Position numbers and translations under genes: made by a program. Shown one piece after another: positions 41,601 to 55,700 of a stretch of DNA of 64,000 nucleotides; the first letter of the stretch is position 1, and each line of letters starts with the position of its first letter. The stretch lies in the NCBI GenBank assembly GCA_023055355.1, contig JALJCS010000001.1:49729381-49793380 (forward strand), in the 5' to 3' direction. The DNA is from Agelaius tricolor. Taxonomy: Eukaryota > Chordata > Aves > Passeriformes > Icteridae. The notes under the pieces were generated by a model, which was given only the letters and a program-made list of their open reading frames with translations, ran no database searches and had not been told where the DNA came from.

Positions 41601-44600
41601 TTTTCACTGCTGGACCTAATTTAAACAAAGATTCCATACAGTTAACAAGTCCCAAACCAAAGATACATTGCCAATCCCAGAAGAAGCAAGTATTCTCTGC
41701 GCACATACAAGTATTCTTCTTATCAAAAAGCTCATTAAACTAGCCTTAAATATTCCTCATTATTATTTGGTTTCCTTATTGAAAGGTCATTTGCCTTAGT
41801 TTTTCATATTATAATTTCTTAAATAGCTGTACATGTCTAATCTGTATTGTGTATTCCAGAAAAACTCAGTTTGTGAGCCACCATGGAGCTTTTTGGAATT
41901 TCTCTAAGCAGACCTAAAAGATGATACAGTGCCTTCAAACAGTCACCATCTGCTTAAAAAATTTGCTACTTACTACTAAGTCTTTCACAGTCTTTAAAGG
42001 TAAAAATGCACAATTTCATAATCCTTTTTAATTCCCTCCACCTAAATTATCCATGCTTAAAGTGATCAGAAAAGAGGTTTTTTTGTGGTTTTAGTCTTCT
42101 TTATGCCTGTTTCCCACACACCATTCACTGTCAAAACATGTTCCATTATATACTCAGTTTCTAAGTTCCAAAAAAAGGTTCCATTTTCCAAAAAAAGGTT
42201 CCAAAAATGCCATCTTTTCCATTGTGAATGTAACTGAGGCAAAATCCCTGCCTTCTTTTCAGTGCCAACTGGACACGTTATCATTTCAACAAGATCTACA
42301 CAGACACCCTTATGTAACCAACCTTCCTTGGAAGAGTGACAGGTAGGTCTCATTACTACCAGATATCATTCATTTCCACACTTGCCTTCAAGTATGAAGG
42401 CACTGCCAAATCCTTGACCTAAGATATAGGTGGTGTTTGTTCAAAATAGGCCCCTGCTTCCTAGTATCATAAAATCAGTTATTTTTTACCTAGATATTCA
42501 GAAACTGGCAAAGGTGTCTGATATACACACTAGTTCAAGCATTCATGTAATAACACACAGCTGAGGTTTAAGGTTGGGATCAGACTGTTTGCATAGTTAT
42601 TTCCAAACTCACTTCTATACTGTCCTGCCAAAGTTTGCTTCACTGCCTGCAGACCCAACTTCTTAATACAAAGACAATCTGTTATTTTTATCATCAACGA
42701 CAACAAAATTACTATATTATTTTAAAATTAAACATCCTACTAAGAAAATAGTTAATTTCCTTTATAGAGAGACAAATTCAATAAATGAGACCTTAATTCC
42801 TGTATATATCTATGACGTTAGTTTTTGAAAACAGCACATTTTTATTCAAGCCAGTAACAAGACCACAAAGGGAAGTTATTAAGTAATTATGCTGAGAAGG
42901 AAGGAATGTTCAATACTTTCCTCTGCTTCCAATCTCACTAATGAGGAATATTGTGTTTCAGATAATTATTTAACCACCCAGATGAAGTAGCAAAAATTTG
43001 AGTTTCAACAGGAGAAAAGGCCAAAAGTAGTAAGTGTGGCTTTCTCAAATTATGTATAACTTATTAAATCTGACAAATAATACTTAGATAATAGGCCATT
43101 AGTGTCTAAGAGCTATTAGTAGTTATCTCCAAGCACCAACAGAAGATGGCAGAAAAATGCAGATATAACTCTTCTCTTTAAATTAGTGATTAAAGAAAGA
43201 GCAAAGAATTTTCTGTCCATAAGCTTTACTTCAATTTCTGTAAAGAGAAAGTAGTATGCACTTCACATATAAGATGAAAATTAGCACCAGCCAACACGAT
43301 TTGTCAAAATCAATCATGTCAGGCTAACTTAATATCCTTAAGTGACAGGATAGCAAACCTTGGGAATATAGGAATGGTAGTAAGTGTCATTTACCTTTAC
43401 TTCACTATTTCTCAGAAACAGTTAAATAAGCTGAAAATTAGCCAATGAGTAAATGAGAAAGGAGAAAGCACAATGGTCTTTCAATATATATTGAAATATG
43501 TGCAAACTACTGTGGGAATATATTCTTGAACTATAAATTCAGGTTTCTGGTCAGTTGAAGGACCTTATACTTCTTTCAATTATAAGGAATAAAATTTAAT
43601 TTGCACATCAGAATAAAATACTAAAAAAATGCTTTAATATCTTAAAAAAGGTGACTCGATTTGTCTTAAAAGGAGCTGTAAAAAACTTTTCTAAACAGAG
43701 CAGACAAATATTCTTAAGTAACACAGGAAGAGATGATCTCAGCATTGAACTAAAACTAGGTGACAAGCAAGCCTCTGTGCTTTTATCTACACTGTTTCTC
43801 ACCACTCAGATTATTTCTTTATGTACTAGAAACATGAAGATAACGTCACCTCAAATGCCTACTAGATCTTTCTGTTCTGAATTCATATGTACATCTCTGA
43901 ATTCCCTGAATACAAGGCAAGTGTCTTCAAATACAAGGGAAGTATCTTCCAGAATCACACATTTATCTGAAACAAAGTTTATCCATCTCCAATGCTATCT
44001 ATAGCATCACACAACCCTTGGATACATAGCTCATCTTTCCACATGCAAGCCAAAAAATCTGGGGCTTCTATTTCAAAAAAAAATATTTTTGACACATTAA
44101 AATTTCAAAAGGAAATACTGGGGCAGAACCACAAGTACCCAACTTATATCTCTCTAAACTCCAGTAGCAAATTTGGCATGTATTTGCCTATCATCAGGAA
44201 CAGATGTTCTTAGGAAGGTTGCTTGCTAAATTCTATTTGCAATTTCAAAGGCCCTTTTGGGTGTAGTCATATCATATACCTCCACAGCACTATGTGTCTC
44301 ATTTTAAATCAAATCCATTTTATCACTCAGGCTGAATTACATAGCTCACTTCATTCACACATCTGTGACAGCCAAGATGAGTAAGGGAGCAGCTTTCCAT
44401 GCACAGCTTCACTGTGATCACAGACACAGTGCAATTTTATACTTTCTAGACAGTCTAACCCTTAAAGAACTTACAAAACAATGGTGCCACAGGAAAACCT
44501 TTTGCAGTATTCTCTTTGCCAAATCTCAAACTTATTATTAGTGAAACCAGATGGCAGTAGCAAATATAACAAGTGGACAATATATAGAATAACACTACTT

Positions 44601-46704
44601 TGAAGCCACGGCCTTTCTTCATTAGAAAAATCAGAAATATGTTTCTCCAAAACTCACAGCAACAAAATGTTTAATTCTACTTTATGTTTACAATTACATC
44701 TCCACCTACATTGCATCAGCTGAGAAAGTGCTCATGGAGAAGAGGAAAGAGGGCTTCCTCCTCCCTCAAAAAGTAAACACCAAGTATTTGTGGTGCCTCC
44801 TGCAGAGGAATCAGTAGGTGGCCTTTCAATGCACTGAATTTTAAGTGACAGGTGACCATTTTGCAGAACTTCACAAAAAAGTTGGGAAGAGGAAGTAATC
44901 ATTTTCCTCAGGAGCATGTATGAAAATTAATGCCAAATGATAATGCAAAGGAAGTTGCCAAAAGCAGCTACAGTAACAGGAGATATCAGCATGGTATCAG
45001 AATTCCCATGGCTGTGATCAAATTATAAAGAATAAAATTAGCCACAAGATATCAAAAGGAACAGCACCTTATTTACTTCCCTTTGTTCTGCTTTCTTCCA
45101 CTGAGAAAAATTAAAATGTACTCTCTTTTACTAAAAGAAAGCCACAGGCAGTGATGGCCTGTGCATCTGCATAGATTTACAGCTCAAGAGCAAACAAAAA
45201 GAAGGTGTAGCTTCTTTTATCTCTTAGCACTTTGTGCAAACCCTGACAGTCCTGCTGCTTGAAGCAGTCAAATCACAGAAATAATGCAAAGTTTTAGAAG
45301 GGGCTGTATCAGAGGCAAGGAGCATTCATTTTCTGTTGGTGAAATCTTTAGGGGTCTAGGGAAGGGGGAAAAGGTTAAAAAAAACCAAAAAACAAACAAC
45401 AGAAGTGTCAGCACTTGCCTGGGGATCATGGCTCATTTGCCTCCTGCACTGAGAAATTCTGCAGAGCACTTATTTCATGTCACCCAGTCTCTCACTCTTC
45501 TGCAGCAACAGGAATTCATTCTACTTTCACCTTAGAGCATCTACTAAAATGTTGCAACTGGGGAGATGACTGTTTTCTGTAGCTCAGTGCCTAGTTGTGC
45601 TATTTTATGTCTTTTTAACAGGTTCATTAATTCTGACCACCCTGCCTGTGCAAGTTTCAGGCTCCCTTACAAACTGAAGCCACAATACTCTAAAGTGCAG
45701 CCATGACTGACTGCCAGCTCTCCTTTTCAGTGTGTTGACTGACTTCAAAAACCATCCCAGTAAATCACTATTAGGTGAAACAAGACCACGAAATTCATAC
45801 CATCATTACAAACTGTAAGCCAGCTGTTTCTCTTTCTAAAGTGTCTTTAATCTCATTTTATTTTTCCCTAAGTCACTACACAAATGCCACTGCCAAAGAC
45901 TTATCTCTTGAAAGATGCTGGGACAATACCATAACAGTCATAAAATCTAAACATATTTTACAATCAAATTAAACAATGCTAAACAAGACAAATTATTATA
46001 CTTAGCTTTATGCCCTGGGCTTTCTAAGATGATCTAAATCACAGCTCTCTTTCAACTTGTCCTATGCAATTGGACTAAAGCCTAGAAAATATATTGTGGA
46101 GCTTTCCTACACCTTCTCATTTCTATTCTAAAATGCATTGCATGCTGTTCTCGATCTGCTATTTAGAAAGTATCAAAACAACTGAAATGAACCAGGTAAG
46201 TTCCTTTCCCTTGATTTCCTACAAGAAAAAGATAGGTATATTCTATGCATATATGGTTTCTTTGTCCTTGACTCAAAAATGGTATAGGTTGTTTGCACAC
46301 AGATTGACATAACTTCTAGCAGCACTCACCTGGCACAAGAAACTAACAGTGGGCATGCTGACAGCCAAGTTAATGAAATATGCAAAAGTAACACCATTAG
46401 ATGACTTAATTTCTTCTCCCTTACAGCTGTGAATTTTTTTGCTCAGCCTAAATGTCTCTTTTTTTCTAAAATCATGTTCATTACATTTCAACACCACCAA
46501 CATAATCCTCCAGGGAATATACACCTCCTCAATAATGTACTGGACCTCAGTAATATTAAAGCCTCTATTTGCTCACTAACAAAATCTTCATTATTCCTCA
46601 AATTTTGAATTGGAACACTGAGTTTTAAATATTAACATACTTTTAACCCAGTGAATCATACAGTCTTGGACCAAAGCATACCCTTGGCTTATTCCTAAAT
46701 TCAA
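38687..46704. other. intronic DNA, no gene seen
   Basis: AT-rich intron with the 20-bp duplication at 42.17 kb. No ERV internal sequence follows the LTR. Open frames, including the 117-codon one at 43651-44004, show no similarity I recognise. Confidence 0.65.
42166..42205. repeat. 20-bp tandem duplication
   Basis: Two adjacent copies of TTCCAAAAAAAGGTTCCATT, differing only at the end of the second copy. Probably replication slippage. Confidence 0.9.
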
Positions 46705-47509
46705 TATCCAGCAAGACCTGGACAAACTTGAGATATGGGACCACAAGAACGTTAAAAAGATAAAAGATTCCAAGTGCAAAGTGCTGCACCTGGTCAGGGC
46801 AATCCCAGACATGACTACAGAGTGGGAGAAGAGCTGACTGACAGCAGCCCTGTGGAGCTTGGAGGACCCAGTGGATGAAAAGCTGGAGAGGACATAGCAA
46901 TGTGAGCTTGCAGGCCTGAAGACCAATAACATCCTGGGCTGCATCAAAAGAAGTGTGGCCAGTGGGTCAAGGGAGGATTCTCCCTTTCTTCTCTGCCTTC
47001 ATGAAACTCATCTCGAGTTCTGAATCCAGGTCTGGAGCCCTCAGCACACAAACCTGTTGGAGCAGGTCCAGAGGAAGAGGAACACAAAGACAGTCAGGGA
47101 GCTGGACCACTTCTCCTTTGAAGATAGACTAAGAAACTGTGGTTGTTCAGCCTGGAAAATACTCCAGAGACAGCTCTTTGCAGCCTTCCAGAAATTAAAG
47201 GAGGATAACAAAAAAAGAGGAAAAGTGACATTTTACATGGGCAGACAGCAATAGAACATGGGGAATGGTTTTAAAGTGAAAGAGAAGACAGTAAGCTTAG
47301 TTAAGAAAAAAATTTACATTATGAGGGTGGTGAGGCACTGGAACAGGCTGCCCAGAGATGATGTAGATGCCCTATCCCTGAAAATAGTCAAGGCTGGATG
47401 GTGAGCAGCCTGGTCTAGTGGAAGATGTCCCTGACCATGGCAAGTGGGGGTGGAACTAGATGATCTTTAAGGTCCTTTCCAATCCAGGCCATTCTATGAT
47501 CCTACGATG
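46705..47509 (+). mobile_element. CR1 LINE, 3' part, 5'-truncated and decayed
   Basis: The right end reads GGAACTAGATGATCTTTAAGG followed by a pyrimidine/CCATTCTATGATCC tail, the hallmark CR1 3' terminus. Upstream blocks match the end of CR1 ORF2 and the 3' UTR: a GCAAAGTGCTGCACCTGG block near 46777, CTGGGCTGCATCAAAAGAAG near 46934, TGTTGGAGCAGGTCCAGAGG near 47053 and GGTGAGGCACTGGAACAGGC near 47329. The open frame 47057-47254 is a remnant of the degraded ORF2 end and is not a gene. The copy lacks most of the element, as is usual for CR1 inserted by incomplete reverse transcription. It lies antisense to utrophin. The left boundary is approximate. Confidence 0.92.
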
Positions 47510-49735
47510 CCTACCACACATTGGCTATCTTTCCTTTGGTTTTCATATTTTCTCTGCTTTACTTTTTACTCCATACAACTGTTCTTTCATGTTTCTTCTT
47601 GTATGAAGATTATCTGTTAACCTAAAACCAAAGGTTCATTATAAATGCATGGAAAAAATTGGTTGCTCTTCAGCCACACAGGATCATTGCAGTGAAACAC
47701 CCTTCTGATCACTGGTACCATTAGCATGTATACCAACAACTACTTGTGCTCCCAAGTGCACATCACCTTCTATGCCACAGGAACAGGTGAGTAGCTTTAG
47801 ACAACCTCAACAGGTTGTCATTTTACCCAAGCCAATAAAAGAAGCTACCCTCCTCTTGCAGTCACTTACTAGCAATGTCAAAATTAAACTATGTTGCAAG
47901 TTCCAGCAATGCTATTCCCTCTGACACTTTTCCTACCTTGAATTGACTTTAATCCATAGTGGGAAACTTTTATCTAGCACTGTCAATCTATGAGACTGCT
48001 TTAGCCAACAAAAAGCACTCCTTAAATGCCTTAAGTGCAGAAAGCTAGGCTATATTTTGGACTGCTGTGGAGTGATAGTTTAAACAAGAGGTTTTTCCAA
48101 TGGATAAAAAGCCTGCTTTAGTCCTTAGAACCCATTCACAACTTCCAAAAATTTCTCCACAATCTCAAAGTCCACAGGCTAGTTTGGGGTTGTTTCGCAC
48201 CCTTCCAGTTAAAACAATAGTTGACACCATAATTAAAAGGCAACCCATACTTTCAGTGCTTTTTGAAAGAACATCCCTCTCCTCCATCCCCATTTCAGTC
48301 ACAACCAAACACTTGCAAAATGTGTATTCAGGTTCTGCTGGCAGAGTGACAGTTTCTCCTTATGGAAGAGATCATTACCATACTTCTGCCACTGAAAAAA
48401 AGGAGAGGAAATACACTTGTTTTCAACTAAAACAAAACTGTGGTCTCCTCATCCTATGGAGTCTGAGATGCAATGATAAATTTCAAGATTTCATGTAAAA
48501 GTAAGACAAACTCAGATATCCAGTAAAAAGGAAGTTTAGACAAAATTAGTATTAATCAAAATACTAGCCTAGTGCAAAAAATTCTAGAATCCACTTGTTT
48601 TCTAAATCCAAATAATTTTAACTAATCAAGTGTAAGTGCCTTATCGCATCAGCTCACTTAGAGACAATGCTCATGGAAGGTCATGTCCAGATCCAAATTC
48701 TTCAACTGAACCTTCTTAATTATCTCCCTTATTTGCATTTTGAACCTTAATATAGAGGGAACAATGTTATAAGGGATGAAAGTCTCCCACAGCTGGGCTA
48801 AATTATCTGCTTACGGATAAAAGCTGAATCGTTTAAGACCGTATTCTTCGTACTGAGAACTATTGAAAGAAATTCAGAGTTAATTTATCATTACACTGCT
48901 GAGCTAATATGAAGTGAAAGATAATGGCCTACAAATTGATATGTAGCTATTTCACTGAAATAGCTGGGGGACTGCTTTTAACTCCTGATGCAAACACGTA
49001 GCAAAGAAGTGAAACATCATTGGCAGGCTTCCCTCTTTTCTTTCTGAAAGCATTTCCTCCTCTTCCAAAAGAGAAAATTGCCCTGCTTACTAATAAAGAA
49101 AAAAGAGGGAAAGGAGATTCTTGTGTAATCTGTGACTTTTATTATGCTTCCATCCTTCTCAGAGGTGCCCAAGAATCCCAAATATTGAGTAACTTTAAAG
49201 TTTAATTTTAGTAACAGAAAGAGGAGAAAGACATTTGTTTCAAATAGCTTGCTGTGTTGGAACTTGCAGCAAAAGAATACTCCTCTTTGTAGCAAAAAAA
49301 TAAGAGAGAATAATAACCAAGAGACTTCCAATATTTGATATGGAACATCCAAAATTGAATGTGAAGGGTGAGTGATTATTTCAGGGCTAATAATGCATCC
49401 CTTCTTAAAAGAAAAAAAAAATAGGAAAGCAAAAAATCATAGTTCACAAACTGAGTCCAAAAACGGCAGGTGACAGAAAGCAGCGACCTCAGATGACTGT
49501 TCTAGGACCATATCCCAAAACCCAGCACAATTAGCACTAATTGATCAGCAGTCTCAGCAAAAATGCCAAGAATTGAGCAAGCACTGAAAATCAAGTCTCC
49601 ACCTCTCCCCAGAAAGGATGCTTTCTTCAGGTCAGAAATCTGGAACACCAGTGCAGCAAAACCAGCTCTTGCCCTATTAGCACAACACCGTGCTCATAAA
49701 TACAGGGCTCATCAGCAAATGAGGAGCATCTACAG
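47510..49735. other. intronic DNA between CR1 copies, no gene seen
   Basis: Unique-looking sequence. The open frame at 48100-48498 (132 codons, plus strand) has no recognisable domain and no splice or promoter context that I can support. Confidence 0.65.
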
Positions 49736-50015
49736 ATTCATAGAATCATTAAGGTTGGAAGAGACCTCTAAGATCTTCAATTCCAATCATTCACCCAGCA
49801 CTGCCAAGTCCAGCACTAACCCATGTCCCTACACAGCCCATCTACACATTTTTTTCAACACTTCCAGGAATTTTAATTCCACCACTTCTCTGGGCAGCTT
49901 ATTCCAATGCCTGACCACCCTTTCATGAAGAACTTTTTCCTAATGTCCAATTTCAACCTCCCCTGGCACAACTTGAGTTGAGAAGCATTTCACTTTGTTA
50001 CTTCACTTGCAGCAC
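49736..50015 (-). mobile_element. CR1 LINE 3' end fragment
   Basis: It starts with ATTCATAGAATCATTAAGG and TTGGAAGAGACCTCTAAGAT, the reverse complement of the CR1 3' terminus. Next come blocks typical of the antisense CR1 3' UTR: CACCCAGCACTGCCAAGTCC, CTCTGGGCAGCTTATTCCAA and GAAGAACTTTTTCCTAATGT. About 280 bp is recognisable; similarity fades after about 49977. It is a short, 5'-truncated copy in the same orientation as the utrophin gene. The overlapping open frame 49563-49928 is a chance frame running into it. Confidence 0.93.
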
Positions 50016-51668
50016 CTACCATATTTACCATGTACCATAAACCACAAGTAAATAGAATTACTCTGCAACTATGAAAAACTGCTCTCTTAGTGCAACACCG
50101 GATATCAAAAACACTACTGACATCTTCCACCCACATTCAATTACCCAACTATGCAGGGCTGAGGAAGTTACTTTTGCTTTGAAGTAAAATCCTTTGCACT
50201 GAAGTATATCAAAAGTGCCCAGCATGAAAACATCACAGAGCAGCCAGAATCCAACACAGGTCTGCAAGCAGTGGATATGAAATAGAAAACTCTAAGGGCA
50301 ACTTTGGAACATGATGTCTCTTACAGTTTGTCTTGATTAAAAACAGAGGGGAAGGCAAAAAGGAGGCCAGAACTCTTCCAGAGTCCCTGATGACTAACAG
50401 TGACAGGACATCTTCAAACAGCATTATTTTCCCAGCTACCTAGTGAGAGCAGCTTTTCTTAAAAATAAGCTCAAATGATCTGTCGGAAGAAGACAAGAAA
50501 AAACTGTCAGTTCTCTAGACACAAACTGGTGAAGCACTATGCTGTTCTAGGCAGCTACTGCTTCACAACTCCATGAATTTGGGATGGGTAATTAAGCCCT
50601 AAGGGAAAGAGGGGGGGAAATTTGCTTCCTGAAAAATAGCACTAATCAAAAAGCACTGTGGCAAAATGATATGGCAAGAGGGTCTCGTATCAAATATTGA
50701 TTCAGCTCCTGTAAACATGTGAAGTTCATGGAAGTCAAGTTTTCTATTAATGCTACATTCATGCTTTAATAGAACTACCTTATATTTTAGATTTATTTTT
50801 GCTGCAATAGCAAAATATTTTCAGCTTAAAAAATCAGAGTTGCCTTTCAATAAATGTAAGAGGATTCTAGAAGCATGTCCTGAAATATTTCTCTCATCTC
50901 CTCTCTCCTTTCCTCCCTTCAACATTAGTACAAAATGCTATTAAAAAAAGCAATATATCCTAGAACCTATCTTAACTTTTGTTAAGCTGCATTTTGTTTC
51001 CAAATAGGAATGACTCCTGCAGCACTTAAGAATACTGAAATTCTGAAGCTTTATGTCCTCTCCCATTTTGTTTTTCCTTCTTATTTCACCTTAAAGAAAT
51101 CATTCTATTTCTAGAGAAGTTCCCTGATATATAAAGGACTAGAGAGCACAAGGGTTTACAATAATGTACCCATTTATTATACAGTTTTATTTGGCACTGA
51201 TCCTAATTAGACAAATGGCAAAACAAAGTGGTTTCATTTAGGTCAGCCCCATCACTCAAGATGTGCAAAACCTTTCTGTCTTCTGCTTTAGTTCTGAAAA
51301 CATTATCTGAAAATGTAGAAGCAGGGGGAAGGTTAGATGACAAAGTTTTATGCTATATTAAAATGCCTTCTAATCATAGGCACATAATTCAGATATGCAC
51401 CAAGTGCCTGACTGTACTGCATTACCACCATTGAGGTTAGACTAGAGCAAAAGGATTTGCAAATGAGTACATGCTGTGGCTGTTCAGCAGACTCATAGCA
51501 GGCCCCAATTTAGATCAAAATTCAGCAGAGAAGTAAGAATTTTTTCACATGGAGTAAAATCATGAAGCTCCTTTTCATAGGAAGTGAGCAACCCACAGCT
51601 GAAAACTGCTGCACTATCGTTTTGACTATTTTAGTCTTCACTTATAAGCTAATAGGGCACTAGCACGG
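50016..51668. other. intronic DNA between CR1 copies, no gene seen
   Basis: AT-rich unique sequence with nothing that reads as exon, RNA gene or transposon. Confidence 0.65.
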
Positions 51669-52770
51669 AGAATCATAGAAAATCACAAGTTGGAAGACCT
51701 CTGGAGGTCAAACCTCCTGCCAATTCCAAGAACTAATTTCAAAGCAGGGTCTGCTGCTAAGGGCCTTATCCACTACAAGTGTTAATACCGCCAGAGATGG
51801 AAATATAACAGCCTGGTTTTTCGGGCAGCTCACTCCAGTGAGCAGTTACATCTCCTCTGCAGAATTGCTCTCCTTACACCCAACTCCCTTGCTGCAGCAT
51901 ATTCCCACTGCCTCTTTTCCTTCCACAGGGCCCCTACAAGAAGAGCCTGCTCCATCTTTTATAGTAACAACTCACCAGGTATGCAGTGACAACAGCTGGA
52001 AATTCCTGGAGCCTTCTCTCTTCCAAATTAAATGAAGTCAGCTCCCCTGCTGCTCTGCTCATGTCCTGTGCTCCAAGCACTGCACTCACCCCCCAGTCTC
52101 TCACTATCTGTCAAACCGGGGGCCTGAAACCAACTGTGGTATTCCAGACATGACCTCATGAGCGCTAAGTAGAAAAACAAACACTTCTTCCTCTCTGCCT
52201 ATAATCCTTCTCACACTTGTACCAATGCATTGAATCACTCCTCAGGTGCAAAAACTGGCTTTGGGGTTTTTGGGGGCTTTTTAAAAAACTCATGGGGTTC
52301 CTGTCAGCCCATCCCTCCCTCTTGAGGCCCCAAGGAATGGGAACAGAACTGTTCCTCCACTGTGTTCCTCCACAGTCTAGTATCCTTCACAAACCTGCTG
52401 AGAGTGTACTCTGTCCCACTCTGGATTCATAACAGTACCAGCCTGTTTCATAAACTGTACCAGTCTCTGTTCCATCCCTTGAGGAACACAAATGCTCCAG
52501 ACATTTGCTTCCCGCGTTTTGGGTTATCTGTCTTGTCCATATCTCTGATTTGGCTGTGAAAGACTGCATTCAAAGTCTTTCTAAAAATCATGATCAGGGA
52601 ACAGTACTGCTTTCCCTACATCCAAAGACACATCAACAACTTTCTCACAGAAAGCAAACAGCTTGGGCACCCTTCTCAAAATCCATGATGGCTCTTCACA
52701 GTCACCATCTTGTCTTTTGTGCTTGGAACTGCCTTACTGAAGTAAAGCACTGCATTGGGAAATGTTGTCT
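51669..52770 (-). mobile_element. CR1 LINE, longer copy with degraded reverse-transcriptase sequence
   Basis: The left end, AATCATAGAAAATCACAAGT then TGGAAGACCTCTGGAGGTCA, is the reverse complement of a CR1 3' end of a different subfamily from the two neighbours. The 3' UTR continues through about 52180 (for example CAGAGATGGAAATATAACAG, GACATGACCTCATGAGCGCT). From about 52295 the minus strand carries decayed ORF2: blocks corresponding to the fingers/palm of the CR1 reverse transcriptase can be followed at 52375-52490 and 52560-52740, with stops and small deletions. Part of the middle of ORF2 is missing. No intact protein is encoded. Orientation matches the utrophin gene. The 5' limit is uncertain; very weak similarity may extend towards 53.8 kb. 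Confidence 0.85.
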
Positions 52771-55700
52771 TTAAGCGCTGAAGACACAGAAGTCCTTGGG
52801 GAAAGACAATAAGCTCCTAAGTCTCACTATCAAAAGGTCTTCCCAGTAACTTTACCTACAAGTTTCTCTTTGAAATTCTGCTCATTCTTCTACACTCCAA
52901 CGCCAATCACAACCAGAATCCACATCTTTCTTCATGAACCAACTTACACTATCCCAGAATGTCTGTGGAAGTTCAGAGGATCTCATATCTCTCTGACTTA
53001 TCAAAGCATAAAAATATCTCTCCAATATCCCACTGGTTTTGGTTTTTTTAACCAGACCCCTCTGAAAGTCCAAAGGAAATCAATCAGTAAATAACATGCT
53101 AACAGTTAACAGCATCTTGCCTACACACCAAAGCCCCTAATAGTGCTTGTCCATCACTGACAGAGTATACACAAAGGTGCAATTTGATACCAATGGAGAA
53201 CTGAATTCCATTATAGTTATTACATTTCCAACTGGAATTTAATTTCTTGCCCATATTTCTTGTTTTCACATCTTTTGACTCACTGGATAGTCATTTCCAA
53301 CCTTCACTTACCTCATTTTTTTAAAAGTTATTAAAAATTTTCTCCCTTCAGCCTTCCATTATTTCTCTAGCTGCTGTGATCATTGTATAATAAAGGCCAG
53401 AAGCAAATCAACTGTCACCTCCCAAGACTTCAAGATGCTTATCATTTCAAGTATTCTCCACCAGTCTTCAGCTTTACAACTTTTAATCCAATTCCACAAA
53501 GAAATTATGTCCATCTCATTCATTTTAAATCACCAGTGACTGACACTCGTTCCTAGCCTATTCACGTTCCTTGCAAATAAGGTTTATATTCTGTCTCTAA
53601 ACACCATCAAGGTACCTTGTTGCCCTTGATTAGCTGTATGTCAGCCCTATTCTGCTCATCAAGAACCCACGCCATGTTTTGTCCCAGCCCTGTACATACT
53701 CTGTCTCAAGAAATCACACTGAAAACCACTTCTACAATCACTCCCCCTGCAAACAAGCTGTGGGTGTTCTGAGGTGGGGTGGTTTCCAGTTACACTGCTA
53801 AGTTGTTTTCTAAAATGGTAAATCCTAAACTCCTGAGAGGCTGATCATTAGATATTATTTAATACATCTCCTTTTTCAAAACAGCCATCTTGTTCTTATC
53901 AGTTCACTCCTAGCCCTATTATATTAGCATAGATAATAGTCATTATTATCCAAGGCTCCCTTTAATTCTCACCTTCTCCCTTCAAGAAGGCTTTTTTGTA
54001 GATCTAAATCTAATTAGAATGTCCTTTATACAACTAGAACCATATCAAGCAGTCTGGAGTTAACTTGCTCATCTAAAAAAAGAAACTGTCTGCATAATTT
54101 AGCAATGCTTTTGACGACACTGCTTCATTTTCCAATCAACAACCTGCTTAATACAGTAGCCTACTTCAGAACATGTTTCCAAAATTAACTTTAGTTCTCA
54201 CTTCTGCTGTCCAATGAATGTACTACATTGCTCCTCCTCATCCACATTTGGTTATCTGTATTTTGTACCTGAATATGTCAAGTGTGAATGATTTATTTTC
54301 TAAATCAACTTGAAGTCATGTAAACATTTAAAACCTTACATCTTTGTTGAATTCATTGGAACCAGAATTAGCCTACACATTTATCAACACAGCCTCCTAG
54401 GCTTTTTTTTTCTTGCCCTGCCTCCATGAACTTCATATTTTTTTTCAAAATTTCATAGGAAGAGAGGCTTTGCTGCTACTCTCAAAATTCAACATGATGT
54501 AAATGTATTTTGGAATGCATCACCAGTATCACAGCAAAAAAAGGTTTTGGCTGACCCCAGCATTCACTGTGCTTGTAACTTCCTGCAGTTTTACAAATTT
54601 AACACTGGTCATTAAAAAAACAGCATAAAATTAGAGGACTGCATTTGAAGTTATGTATTCTTAAAAAAAATACCTCAGGAGACATGTTTCTGATACATTT
54701 CATAGCTGAGGAAGTCAGGAACTCACCTAAGTTGCCACATGAAGACTCATGTTGGATCAGGTTTGAGAATTGAGTATTTTACATGAAGGCAGTAGAATTT
54801 GTTTTTTTTTAAAGCAGGTTCTTCTCAAGAATTTATCAAAAAAGTGAGAGACAAAAAATGAGAAAAAACCCTCTCAGCACTCAGCAACTAGGTTTGTTCC
54901 TCAGCCTGTTTTCCAGGGGATGAATGCTCCAGTTCCTGAATGCTAGCAGTGTGTTTTAAAAATACACAGTCAAATTACACAAGCAGGATACATATTTCAA
55001 GGTAATCATTAGGCTGTCCTGCAGAGATGCACTATTCTTTACCTTCCGTCAGGGAAGTTAGAGAAAGTTTCACAATTCTCTAGTTTATTTTTGTAAGTAA
55101 TGTTGTAGCTCTGGTCTCTCAGAAAAGATGTATCAATTTGTACGTCAAAATGATTTTTTTCTGTTATTAATTCATTCTAGCCTGAGCTAGTTGGATATTA
55201 CTTATAAAAGTCTTTCTTTAAGGAACAATCACATTAGCAAGAACATAGAGCAGACGACAGCCCTACAATAGTTTTCTAATTGTTCATTATCAGCATCAAA
55301 GCCTTACACAAGAGTTTTGAAACAAAGCTGCTAGCAACAATAAAGCAAAACTTATTACATACTGACAACAAAATGGCAAGTGCAGACATTTTGCCCGCTT
55401 ATGCCATTAATTTCAAAGTAAAAGAATCAAATAGCAACAAGTGAAAAGGTCTATCTGGCAAAATTCACCTTGGTAAGAAAAAAATTTGTGAAAGAAAAAG
55501 CAGCAACAGAAGAAATATCCTAAACTTTGGATTTTGTGGTTTTCGGCCATGCTCTAGTATGTCAACAAAGTGTTTATTTTTGTTTTTGCTATAAAGAAAT
55601 TTGAAAAATGTGGACTATGAATGCTGATTGCTACTATTATATGAGGCTGTTAAAAGGAACAATCATGACTTTTCCCAGTACAGTTAAATGATAAAGCCTT

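Noticed and set aside
46591..46947. 118- and 85-codon minus-strand frames
   Set aside because: They are antisense to the plus-strand CR1 copy and are shadows of that element.
47057..47254. 65-codon plus-strand frame
   Set aside because: It is the degraded end of CR1 ORF2, too short and mutated to be a gene.
48100..48498. 132-codon plus-strand open frame
   Set aside because: No recognisable domain or flanking gene signals; intronic DNA antisense to utrophin.
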